Shown here: piece after piece, positions 7,594 through 15,970 of the stretch
Numbering within the stretch: position 1 is the first letter of the stretch
How the letters are laid out: each line of letters starts with the position of its first letter
Assembly: GCA_049194865.1 (NCBI GenBank)
Contig: JBLZWL010000001.1
Coordinates: 124,001 to 188,000, forward strand
DNA: 64,000 nt
Direction: 5' to 3'
DNA from: Myxococcus terminator_A
GTDB taxonomy: Bacteria > Myxococcota > Myxococcia > Myxococcales > Myxococcaceae
Translations under genes and position numbers: made by a program
The notes under the pieces: model-generated
Told to the model about the DNA's origin: nothing
The model's database searches: none
What the model saw: only the letters and a program-made list of their open reading frames with translations

Positions 7594-10500
7594 TCAGCGC
7601 TTGCGAGCGACGAGCGAGAGAATCTGCGAGCCGTAGCGCTCGGTGAGGGCCGGCCCGACACCGTGGATGGCCATCAGCGCCGCGCCGTTCTCCGGTCGCG
7701 CGGCGGCGATGGCGCCCAGGACCCGGTCCGTGAGGATGCGGAACGCGGGCACCTTGCGCTTGCGCGCCTCCTCGAGCCGCCAGGCCTTCAGCGAATCCAC
7801 CAGCCCCGGAGGCGCCTCCACCTGCTCCGCCCCTCGACGCCCACGGCTCCGCGTCCCTCGGGCCTCCGTCTCCGCGGGCGCGGCGTCCTCCAGCTCCACG
7901 CGGCGCCCCCGAGTCGCGCCCCAGGGGGCCTGGGTCCCCGACGCGGGAGCACGACTCTCGGCTGAGGCGCTCCACGCTCCGGAGTCGGCCCGCTCCGTGG
8001 CGCCTCCTCGGGATGCGTTCCAGGACGACCGTTGGTCGAAATCCCCGGAGGAAGACGACGCGCGCCATTGTCGCGCACCGCTCTCTTCACCCGCGCCCTT
8101 GCTCGCGCCGCGCCCCTTGGCGCTTGTCCGAGGCGAGCGCCTGGCCGCCTTTCCGCTCGCCGCCTGGGTCTTCCCGCGCTTGCGCTTGGTGGCCTTCTCC
8201 AGCGCGAGCGGCAGGACGACGTGCCGGGGGTCCACCGCGCGGGTGCGCCGTCCCTCGTCTGTCAGCGACACGCGCTGGAAGGAGATGACCTGTCCGTCCT
8301 TGTCGAACGAGTCGACCTCCAGCCGCGTCAGCCCGGCGCGCACCAGTCCTCCGACGAGCCGCTCGAAGTCGCGACGCGGGAGCGCGTCCCCGAACAGCTC
8401 CCGGTGGAGTCGACCCGTGGCCTGTCCATCACGCTCCTGGAGCGACTCCAGGATGCGCTCCAGCCAGTGGCGCTCCGCCGCCGAGGGCTCCGCGAAGCGC
8501 AGCGTGGCGCACGACTCCGGGGAGCACACGTCACACAGACCGCACGCCTCACCAGAGTCCTGGGTGTCACCGAAGTGCCCCACCAGTTGCTTCATGCGGC
8601 AGCCATGGGCCTCCGCATAGCGGCCCATCTGCTCCAGGTGCAGCAGCTTGCGGTCGCGCTGCGCCGTGTACGCGGCGGACCAGTTGGGGCGCCCGCGTCG
8701 CACCGTCTCGTCGGGCGTCATCACCACGCCGCCGTGAATCCACAACTGCTCCAGTGCCTTGTCGAAGACCTCCGGGTCTCCGCGCACGCGGCCCTGGAGC
8801 GCCTGCTTCGCCTCCGGCTCCGGCGCCGTGGACTGGAACAGCCGCTCCAGCACATAGGCCTCGGGATAGTCGCGCTTGTGGAAGAACTCGTGCGTGCGCC
8901 GGTCGATGTACGAGTGCAGCAGCACCGCGCGGGACGGCTTGCCATCACGGCCCGCGCGTCCCAGCTCCTGGTAGTAGCCCTCGATGCTCGCGGGCAGCGC
9001 GGCGTGGATGACGGTGCGGACATCCGGCTTGTCGATGCCCATGCCGAACGCCGTGGTGGCGACGATGACCTCCAGCGAGCCTCGGAGGAACTCGGCCTGG
9101 ACCCTGTCGCGGTTCTCCGGTGGGAGCCCCGCGTGGTACGCGGCCGAGGGGAAGTCGCCCGCCAGCATCTCCGCGAGCTGCTCGGCGTGCTTGCGCGTGG
9201 CGGCGTAGACGATGGCGGGACGGTTCTCCTCGTCCTGGAGCAGCCCGTGGATGGCGTCGCCACGAGCACCGGGGTTCAGCTCGCGCACCTCGATGGCGAT
9301 GTTGGTGCGGCGGAAGCCATGGATGAAGGTGCGCGCGCGGCCACCCGCGCCCAGGAGGCCGAGCTGCTGGACGATGTCGCGCTGCACGTCGGGCGTGGCG
9401 GTGGCGGTGAGGGCCACCACGGGCGCGGGGCGGAGCAGTGGAAGCCGCGAGCCGAGCAGGCGGTAGTCGGGGCGGAAGTCATGGCCCCACTGGGAGATGC
9501 AGTGCGCCTCGTCGATGGCGATGAGCGTGGGCGGACGTCGCGCCAGGAACTCCACGAAGCCCGGCACGCCGAGCCGCTCTGGAGCGATGAACAGGAAGTC
9601 GAGCTTCTCCTCCAGGTAGTCGAAGCACACCTGCCGCGAGGTGGCCCTGTCTCGGCCGGAGTGGATGCGGTCCGCCGCGAAGCCGAGCGACTGGAGCCGC
9701 AACACCTGGTCCTCCATCAGCGCGATGAGCGGGCTGACGACGATGGTCGTCCCCGCGCGGGCCAGTCCTGGGAGCTGATAGCAGAGCGACTTGCCCGCGC
9801 CCGTGGGCATGACGAGGAGCAGGTCCTCGCCCGCGGTGGCCGCGCGACAGACGGCCTCCTGATAGGGGCGGAACTCGGAGAAGCCGAAGGCTTCCTTCAG
9901 GAGCGGGCGGAGTCGGTCCGGCGCAGTGGGCGCGCGATGCACCCGGTCGGGCCGCTGGCTCGGTGGTGGCGCGAGCCCTCCGCGCGAAGACGATGTCCCC
10001 CGTGACGCACTCGCCCCCAGCGTCCCCGTGCGGCGGGGAGTCATCGCCACGCTCGCGTCCGAAAAGGACTCGTTCTGTGCGCGGCGGGAACTCGGTGCCG
10101 CGCTCGAATCCGAGAGTGACGGAGACTCCGTGCGACGCGCACCACCGCTCGCACTTGAGTCCGCGAACGACAAAGACTCCGTGCGACGCGCACCACCGCC
10201 CGTACTCGTGTCCGAGAACGACAAAGACTCCGTGCGCCGCGCACCACCGCCCGCACTCGAATCCGAGAAGGCAGCACTCCGCGCACCGCGCGGGCTCATC
10301 CCACTGAATGAGTCCGACGCTACGGGCCCATCCACGCGCTGGGCACCACGCCCCCCGCTCACATCCACACCAGCGGCCTCACCCATTCGACGCGAGCCGC
10401 CCGTGCCTCCCTCGGCGTATCCGCCACTCCCGACCCCCGACCGCTCACCAAACGCCATGGCCCCCTGCCCGCCTCCCTCGCCCCCGCGCACGTCCATTCC

Positions 10501-12585
10501 CCGCCCTGCTCCCGCACCAAAACCACCGCGCGCGGACGAGGCCCCGTAGGGCACGGCCTGAGCCGGCCCCGTGGGACCATGGCCCACCACCTCGGTGACG
10601 TACTTCTCGATGCCCTGGATGAACTCGTCGAGCCGACCTTCCCCGCGCTCGATGCGCTGAAGCCAGGCTTCCCACTGGCCCGTCATCGCCGGAGTCTTCA
10701 CGTCCGGGTGCACCACCTGGATGAGGTGCAGCCCCTTCTCCGTGGCCTCCAATACCTTCCCCGTGCGGACGAGGTACTCGCGGTCCAGCAGCACCTCGAT
10801 GATGGATGCACGCGTGGCGGGCGTCCCCAGCCCCGTCTCACGCATCGCATCCGCCAGCTCCTTCTCGTCCAGCGCCCTGCCCGCCGTCTCCATCGCCGTC
10901 AGCAGCGACGCATCCGTGAAGCGCGGTGGCGGGCGCGTGCGCTTCTTCACCGCCTTCACATCCTCCACCTTCTGCGGTTGCCCTCGCTCCAGCCCCGACG
11001 GCAACGCCTGCGGCTCGTCGTCCGGCTCCGCGTCCTCGTCGCCCTTGCGTGACTCGGCCTTCGGCTTCGGCGCCTTCTTGCCGCCACCAATGTCGAGCAC
11101 CTTCCAGCCCACCCGCTCCACCTGCGTGCCCGTACTCTGGAAGCGGTCCACCACGGGCACCGCGCTCTCGCGCCCCGGAGACATCACCGCCGTCACCACC
11201 GTGGTCACCCGCCACACGTGGTCCTCGTGCCAGGCCTGGAGCAACCGCCGGCACACCAGGTCATAGATGCGCTGCTCGTCCGGAGAGAGCCGCAACCCCT
11301 GAGGAGACGTCGGGGTCGGGATGATGGCGTGGTGGTCCGTGACCTTCCCGTCATCCACATAGCGCCGGCCCAGGGGCCGCGCGCCCGTCCCTGGCGCCAG
11401 GTCCTCCTCGTACGGCCCGCGCACGGTGCTCACCACCTCCGGCAGCGTGTCCGCCACCGTCTGCGACAGGTGCCGGCTCGCGGTGCGCGGATAGCTCAGG
11501 AGCTTGTGCTTCTCATAGAGCGCCTGCGCCACCTCCAGCGTGCGCTGCGCGCTGAAGCCATACAGCCGGTTCGCGTGGCGCTGCAGCTCCGTCAAATCGT
11601 AGAGCAGCGGAGGAGCCATCTTCTTCTCCTCCGCGTCCAGCGACTCGATGGTGGCGCGCCCGCGCTTCACACGGTCGACGACGGCCTGCGCATCCACCCC
11701 ATCCGCGTCCAGCCTCCGCGACTCGCGCACGCCCTCCATGCCCGGCGGCACCACGGGCTTGCCATCCGGCCCGGAGCGGAACCACGTCCCGTCATACCGG
11801 GCCCCCGCCGCCACGCCCTTCCCCTGCGGCGCGAAGGTGGCCACCACCTCCAGATAGTCGCGGGGAACGAAGGCACGGATGGCCAGCTCGCGCTCCACCA
11901 CCATGGCCAGCGTGGGCGTCTGCACCCGCCCCACGCTCAACATCTCCCCCTGCCCCCCGTGCGCCAGCGTGTACAGGCGCGACAGGTTCATCCCCACCAG
12001 CCAGTCCGCGCGGCTGCGGCCCATCGCCGCCGAGGCGAGCGAGTCGTACTCCCGCCCCTCCTTGAGCTGCCGGAACCCGTCCCGGATGGCGCGCTCCGTC
12101 AGCGACGACACCCACAGCCGCCGCACCGGCTTGCGACACCCCGCCGCCTCATAGATGTAGCGGAAGATGAGCTCGCCCTCGCGGCCCGCGTCCGTGGCGC
12201 ACACCACCCCGCCCACGTCCGGCGAGGTCAGCACCCGGCGCACCACGTCGAACTGCGAGCGCGTCTGCTCGGAGACCACCAGCGGCCAGCCCCCCGGCAG
12301 CATCGGCAGGAGCGAGCGACTCCACTTCTTCCAGTCCGGTCGAATCTCGTGCGGCTGCGCCAGCCCCACCAGATGGCCAATCGCCCACGTCACCACATAG
12401 CCGTTGCCGCGCAGGAAGCCGTCACCCCGCTCCTGCGCACCCAGCACCCGGGCGATGTCGCGCGCCACCGACGGCTTCTCCGCCAACACCGCCAGCAGGG
12501 ACGCACGCCCCGAAGCCCGGCTTGCGCCCTCCATACCGCCTCGCCTGTCCTCGCCGGGCGATTCGCCCATCGCTTCCCACCTCAT
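7594..12585 (-). CDS. Natural fusion: DNA topoisomerase III - RecQ helicase - HRDC
   Basis: One open frame of about 1,663 codons. Residues 30-665 form a type IA topoisomerase: TOPRIM start AEKPSVARDIARVLG, acidic motif ATDAGREGELIFRYIYE, SVGRVQTPTLAMVVE, and the catalytic tyrosine in LLSYPRTASRHL (Tyr365, codon 11491-11493). Residues 666-880 are a Gly/Ser/Arg linker with 17-residue repeats. From about 888 it is a complete RecQ: MPTGAGKSLCYQLPG (Lys932), IDEAHCISQWGHDFRPDY (about 1025), GMGIDKPDVR, QELGRAGRDG, and the zinc-site sequences GCRMKQLVGHFGD and CGLCDVC (about 1348), then a winged-helix region. A second basic, low-complexity linker leads to a C-terminal HRDC domain (about 1595-1660, AIHGVGPALTERYG). 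The expected role is unlinking recombination or replication intermediates by combined unwinding and strand passage. Possible starts: GTG 12642, ATG 12585 (GGAGGGG upstream), ATG 12570, ATG 12534. No frameshift is needed. Confidence 0.93.
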   Translation of the reverse strand: MRWEAMGESPGEDRRGGMEGASRASGRASLLAVLAEKPSVARDIARVLGAQERGDGFLRGNGYVVTWAIGHLVGLAQPHEIRPDWKKWSRSLLPMLPGGWPLVVSEQTRSQFDVVRRVLTSPDVGGVVCATDAGREGELIFRYIYEAAGCRKPVRRLWVSSLTERAIRDGFRQLKEGREYDSLASAAMGRSRADWLVGMNLSRLYTLAHGGQGEMLSVGRVQTPTLAMVVERELAIRAFVPRDYLEVVATFAPQGKGVAAGARYDGTWFRSGPDGKPVVPPGMEGVRESRRLDADGVDAQAVVDRVKRGRATIESLDAEEKKMAPPLLYDLTELQRHANRLYGFSAQRTLEVAQALYEKHKLLSYPRTASRHLSQTVADTLPEVVSTVRGPYEEDLAPGTGARPLGRRYVDDGKVTDHHAIIPTPTSPQGLRLSPDEQRIYDLVCRRLLQAWHEDHVWRVTTVVTAVMSPGRESAVPVVDRFQSTGTQVERVGWKVLDIGGGKKAPKPKAESRKGDEDAEPDDEPQALPSGLERGQPQKVEDVKAVKKRTRPPPRFTDASLLTAMETAGRALDEKELADAMRETGLGTPATRASIIEVLLDREYLVRTGKVLEATEKGLHLIQVVHPDVKTPAMTGQWEAWLQRIERGEGRLDEFIQGIEKYVTEVVGHGPTGPAQAVPYGASSARGGFGAGAGRGMDVRGGEGGGQGAMAFGERSGVGSGGYAEGGTGGSRRMGEAAGVDVSGGRGAQRVDGPVASDSFSGMSPRGARSAAFSDSSAGGGARRTESLSFSDTSTGGGARRTESLSFADSSASGGARRTESPSLSDSSAAPSSRRAQNESFSDASVAMTPRRTGTLGASASRGTSSSRGGLAPPPSQRPDRVHRAPTAPDRLRPLLKEAFGFSEFRPYQEAVCRAATAGEDLLLVMPTGAGKSLCYQLPGLARAGTTIVVSPLIALMEDQVLRLQSLGFAADRIHSGRDRATSRQVCFDYLEEKLDFLFIAPERLGVPGFVEFLARRPPTLIAIDEAHCISQWGHDFRPDYRLLGSRLPLLRPAPVVALTATATPDVQRDIVQQLGLLGAGGRARTFIHGFRRTNIAIEVRELNPGARGDAIHGLLQDEENRPAIVYAATRKHAEQLAEMLAGDFPSAAYHAGLPPENRDRVQAEFLRGSLEVIVATTAFGMGIDKPDVRTVIHAALPASIEGYYQELGRAGRDGKPSRAVLLHSYIDRRTHEFFHKRDYPEAYVLERLFQSTAPEPEAKQALQGRVRGDPEVFDKALEQLWIHGGVVMTPDETVRRGRPNWSAAYTAQRDRKLLHLEQMGRYAEAHGCRMKQLVGHFGDTQDSGEACGLCDVCSPESCATLRFAEPSAAERHWLERILESLQERDGQATGRLHRELFGDALPRRDFERLVGGLVRAGLTRLEVDSFDKDGQVISFQRVSLTDEGRRTRAVDPRHVVLPLALEKATKRKRGKTQAASGKAARRSPRTSAKGRGASKGAGEESGARQWRASSSSGDFDQRSSWNASRGGATERADSGAWSASAESRAPASGTQAPWGATRGRRVELEDAAPAETEARGTRSRGRRGAEQVEAPPGLVDSLKAWRLEEARKRKVPAFRILTDRVLGAIAAARPENGAALMAIHGVGPALTERYGSQILSLVARKR
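10060..10290 (-). repeat. 51-bp in-frame tandem repeats in the topoisomerase-helicase linker
   Basis: The core GACTCCGTGCG-type unit recurs at about 10124, 10175 and 10226 with 51-base spacing, and a decayed copy follows near 10275. In protein this is a 17-residue unit of the form GGGARRTESLSF plus SDSSA or similar, three close copies and two or more degenerate ones. The repeat is in phase with the reading frame, so copy number can vary without breaking the protein. It is rich in Ser, Gly and Arg, suggesting a flexible spacer. Confidence 0.85.
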
Positions 12586-13674
12586 GAAACCAGTCCCCTC
12601 CCACCCACCCGCCACCACCCGGGAAGCCAGCCCCGAGCCCACGTCTCAACCCACTTCCCTACCGCGTCAGGCTGACATGGCCAGCCCCTCGCTGTCCCTA
12701 CCCGTCACGCCCGTCCGCCGCCCGTCCAGCCGAGGAAAACCACCGCCCTCCACCCACCGCCGTCCCCCGCGCGCCCGACGACCTCCCGAGTCACCACACC
12801 GAGGGTGGAATCCAGCACGTTCAGCCCGCCGCCAGGTCGCTCCGCAAGCTGGCGCTTTCGCGCAAGCGTTTGGCGCTGACGCGGAAAACTCATTCTACCG
12901 ACTGAGCCACTATGCCCTGGTCGACACGCGCCACGGCGCGGGTCTCACGGGGGGATGCAGTCAACGATGGTGCGAAGGGAGAGACGAATGTCGCACGTCG
13001 CGCAGCAGTCGGGCCAGCGGGTTCCGGGGGGAAACACCAGGCCAGACGGTGTGAAGCGTGGAGGTAGGGGACGGGGAGTCACGGCCCGGAAGGCGGGGAC
13101 TCGCAGCAGCAGAGGGGAGCGCCTGAGCGCGCTGGAAGCACCAGAGGGGGACATCGCGGTACCAGAGCTGGCCGCCTTCGCGGGGGCGAAGCGCGGACAG
13201 CTCGCGGTGCTGACGAAGTCGAGAGCACTGGGACTGCTCCGGGGGGAGATGGAACTTGTAACGCGGGTGGCGTCCATGCGCCCGCAGACGTTTGGCTGGG
13301 CGCAGACCCTGGCGCGATTGCGAGCAGTCTCGCGTCCCGCGGAGTACTGGCCCTAAGCCGGATTCAAGAGGGGTGCGGGTGCTTGGGGCACCGCGGCATC
13401 CCAAAAAAGCAGAGCAGTCGGCATGCGCACCGGGGGGCGCGCATGTTCGTGAAATCCAAGCTTCGCGGGAGGGGTCCAAGGCCCTCCTGACACATGCAGG
13501 GCGGGTAGGAAGATGGCGCCGCGGGGGCGGTGCCATCCGTGGTGGGGGACCCGGGGGTGACGCTCTTCAGAGGGGGAGAGCGAACCTGAGCAAGGGTCAT
13601 TCCGGGGGGTGCTCCGAGTTCATCGGGGCATCCCCCGTTGCTTTTTGACGGGCGACACTTCCACTTCAGCCGAG
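12586..13674. other. Gene-poor stretch of about 1.1 kb
   Basis: No ORF here has recognisable protein character. The longest forward frame (12955-13356, 133 codons) is arginine-rich and has markedly weaker third-position GC than neighbouring genes, so it is probably spurious or a decayed gene. A short reverse-strand D-arm-like tRNA fragment lies at 12893-12909 without the rest of a tRNA. CGCTT/AAGCG around 12853-12868 makes a small hairpin. The left end must contain the promoter of the topoisomerase-helicase gene. Confidence 0.6.
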
Positions 13675-15159
13675 TCACTCCACGCGCAGCGTCGCGGTGC
13701 CGGTGAGGGTGCGGTTCAGGGTGAGCCACAGCGCGTCGCCCGCGTCGTCCACGGAGGCGAAGTAGTCCGCGTCGGCGGCGAGGACCTGCTCGTCCAGCAG
13801 CACGCGCGACGGCGGCGTGGACACGGTGTAGCCGCGCAGCACCACGACGGGGTGCTCCAGGGCGCCACGGCTGGAGTCGAAGCGCAGCTGCGCGCGGTCG
13901 CCGTTCACGCGCGCTTCCCACGTCGCATACACGGGGTTGTAGCCAGGCACGGCGAAGGGCACGGAGTCCGAGCGACCGACGCCGCCGGGCCCTTGCGTGG
14001 CCACGGTACCCTCGGTGGCGGTCAGGCGCACGGCCTGCCAGGACTCCACCTCCGAGGCGCGCTTCAGCACCGGGTCCTCCGAGTGCGTCCCCAGCACCAT
14101 GAAGACGGAGTAGCTCTGGTGGGGGTGGCCGGAGAGCATGCCGTCATCGCCGTAGCGCGCGTACTGGCGCCAGCCGAGCGCGCCGTAGTTGCTGCCCCAG
14201 GCCATGCGATGGGAGCGAGTCGTCGTGGGGAGCTGGTACTGGTTGAGCTGGTAGGTCCAGTTCCAGTCCTCGGGCATGGGGCCATTCGCGGCGCGCTGTC
14301 CCCAGCCCTGTTGGTAGAACCAGTAGCCGCCGGCGGGTTTCTGGAGCCAGGGCTCGGTCTGCACCACGCCCATCTCCGCGTCGGGCGCGGTGGTCCACAT
14401 GCGGGTGTACGGGACGACGTTGGGCTCGCGGTAGTCCCAGCCGCTGGCCATCGTCACCGGGGAGGACAGCGTCACGAAGCGGTGACGGTCTCCCCAGCCG
14501 AGGCCCGCGATTTCGGCGTTCGCGTTGCCGTCGAACAGCAGGTCGCCGTAGGGCGAGCGCACGTCCGCCTCCAGCGCGTTCGGCGGCACGCTCGAGACAT
14601 CATGGGTGATGGCGTAGAGCGGATGGTCCCGGCCCGTGGCGAAGAGGTAGTGCACCGTCACCTGGACGATGTGGCCACCCAGTGGCAGGGGCCAGCGGAA
14701 CTCGTGCAGCGCGTGGTGGCGGCCCTCGAAGAGCGTGCGGCCAGTGCCGGCGACGCCCTCCGTCCAGTTGCCCCAGGTGGCCCCGGCGCGCAGGTGGCAC
14801 GTCACCATGCCCCAGCCGGGAACACCGTCACTGGCGCCGTCACAGGTGCGCGCGGCGCCGTTCGTCTCGTAGACGTAGCGGCGGAGGTAGCCACCGTGCC
14901 AGCCGGCGGGGTCCGCGGCGTCGTTGCGCACGAGGAAGGCCGAGCGGGGTGTGCAGTCGCCGTCGTGCCATGTGTAGCGGTCCGTGTGGAAGCCCTCCAG
15001 GTCCACGTTCCGCTCCAGGCTCAGCGGAGCGCAGGAGCGCGCCTGCCCGGAGCCCGCATCCGGAAGGACCTCCTTGCCGCCGCAAGCGCCGAGCGACACG
15101 GCAAGCAGCACGGCCGCACCGCGCCGCCCGGGCGAGAGCAGGGCCAGCTGAGGCATCAT
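13675..15159 (-). CDS. Large secreted lipoprotein of unknown function
   Basis: 494 residues from the first ATG of an ATG-ATG pair (15159), with AAGGA upstream. The signal peptide ends in a canonical lipobox (SLGAC-GG), so it should be anchored in the membrane envelope. The mature protein is rich in Trp, Tyr, His and Gly and has segments such as GYWFYQQGWGQR and MAWGSNYGALGWRQY. There are scattered cysteines (for example RTCDGASDG, VTCHLRAG) that could form disulfides. The C-terminal 120 residues look like beta-sandwich repeats ending in TLTGTATLRVE. I do not recognise a family; an all-beta carbohydrate- or surface-binding protein is a guess. It is followed divergently by the small SHOCT protein gene. 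Confidence 0.8.
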   Translation of the reverse strand: MMPQLALLSPGRRGAAVLLAVSLGACGGKEVLPDAGSGQARSCAPLSLERNVDLEGFHTDRYTWHDGDCTPRSAFLVRNDAADPAGWHGGYLRRYVYETNGAARTCDGASDGVPGWGMVTCHLRAGATWGNWTEGVAGTGRTLFEGRHHALHEFRWPLPLGGHIVQVTVHYLFATGRDHPLYAITHDVSSVPPNALEADVRSPYGDLLFDGNANAEIAGLGWGDRHRFVTLSSPVTMASGWDYREPNVVPYTRMWTTAPDAEMGVVQTEPWLQKPAGGYWFYQQGWGQRAANGPMPEDWNWTYQLNQYQLPTTTRSHRMAWGSNYGALGWRQYARYGDDGMLSGHPHQSYSVFMVLGTHSEDPVLKRASEVESWQAVRLTATEGTVATQGPGGVGRSDSVPFAVPGYNPVYATWEARVNGDRAQLRFDSSRGALEHPVVVLRGYTVSTPPSRVLLDEQVLAADADYFASVDDAGDALWLTLNRTLTGTATLRVE

Positions 15160-15364
15160 CGTGAGTCCTTTCGAGTGTGCTCCCGCGCGACAAGCCATGC
15201 CCCGCGGGTTCATCCCCGGCGGATGCGCCGTGGACCATCATCGCATGGGGTCCGCCCCGTGGGTTTCAGCTCGGGCACGGCTCGCTTAGAGTCGTGGAAC
15301 ACATCCCTCGTGGACGGACGGCGCACCCCAGCAGGCAAGGCTCATTCTTCAAGGTGAAGTGGTC

Positions 15365-15892
15365 ATGATGGAGCTAGACAACACCCGTTTCGTCTTGATG
15401 GGGGGCTGGGCGGTCTTCGCCGTGGCGGGCTGCTGGTTCTTCGGGCACTGGCTTTACTCCTTCTGGAAGCACCAGCAGGTCCGCCAGCACGGGATACCCG
15501 CCGAGGCCACATTGCTGCGCCTCGAGCGGACCGCGATGCGCATCAACAAGGCGACGGTCTACAACCACCTGCTCCAGGTGAGAGTGCCAGGTCGCGCGCC
15601 CTATGAAGTGTGGTTGCGAAGCCGGGCGCACGACTGGAACGTGCGGATGATGGCGCCGGGACTGGAGCTCAAGGTCAAGGTCGCTCCGGAAGACCCGAAG
15701 CGCGTCGTGGTCATGGGCCCCCTCGTTCCGCAGGACCTGGGCAACCTCACCGCCCTCCTGGCGGGGCGTCCCGTCAGCACCGCGCCGGACCCGGTGAAGT
15801 CCCTCGCGGACCTCCAGCGGATGCTCGGCGAGGGGCTCATCACCATGGATGACTTCGAGCGGAAGAAGGCCGAAATCCTCGGCCGGCTCTGA
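15365..15892 (+). CDS. Membrane-anchored SHOCT-domain protein (DUF3592-like)
   Basis: 175 residues. One N-terminal transmembrane helix (FVLMGGWAVFAVAGCWFFGHWLY) is followed by a small beta domain (GIPAEATLLRLERTAMRINK, then LQVRVPGRAPYEVWLRSRAHDW) resembling DUF3592-like extracytoplasmic or cytoplasmic domains. The last 30 residues (LADLQRMLGEGLITMDDFERKK) are a SHOCT motif, a short C-terminal oligomerisation tag found in many bacterial membrane proteins. An ATG-ATG start at 15365 follows AAGGTGAAG. The gene is divergent from the unknown lipoprotein and convergent with the epimerase gene. Precise role unknown. Confidence 0.8.
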   Translation: MMELDNTRFVLMGGWAVFAVAGCWFFGHWLYSFWKHQQVRQHGIPAEATLLRLERTAMRINKATVYNHLLQVRVPGRAPYEVWLRSRAHDWNVRMMAPGLELKVKVAPEDPKRVVVMGPLVPQDLGNLTALLAGRPVSTAPDPVKSLADLQRMLGEGLITMDDFERKKAEILGRL

Positions 15893-15970
15893 GCGCCTGG
15901 AGCACCCGGGCCGAACAGGCCCGGACGCCCTCCGGCCGGCGCGTCACCGTCATCCGCGCCTGAGCCCACC

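Noticed and set aside
10060..10290. CRISPR array
   Set aside because: The 51-base units have no spacer of constant length between repeats; they are head-to-tail and in frame with the topoisomerase-helicase gene, so they are coding repeats.
12893..12909. Possible tRNA on the reverse strand
   Set aside because: Only a D-arm-like segment is present; pairing of the D-stem fails, and neither anticodon arm nor T-arm follows at the expected distance. At best a degraded remnant.
12955..13356. 133-codon forward ORF
   Set aside because: Third-position GC is much weaker than in the neighbouring genes, the product is Arg-rich and unlike any known protein, and no ribosome-binding site is evident.
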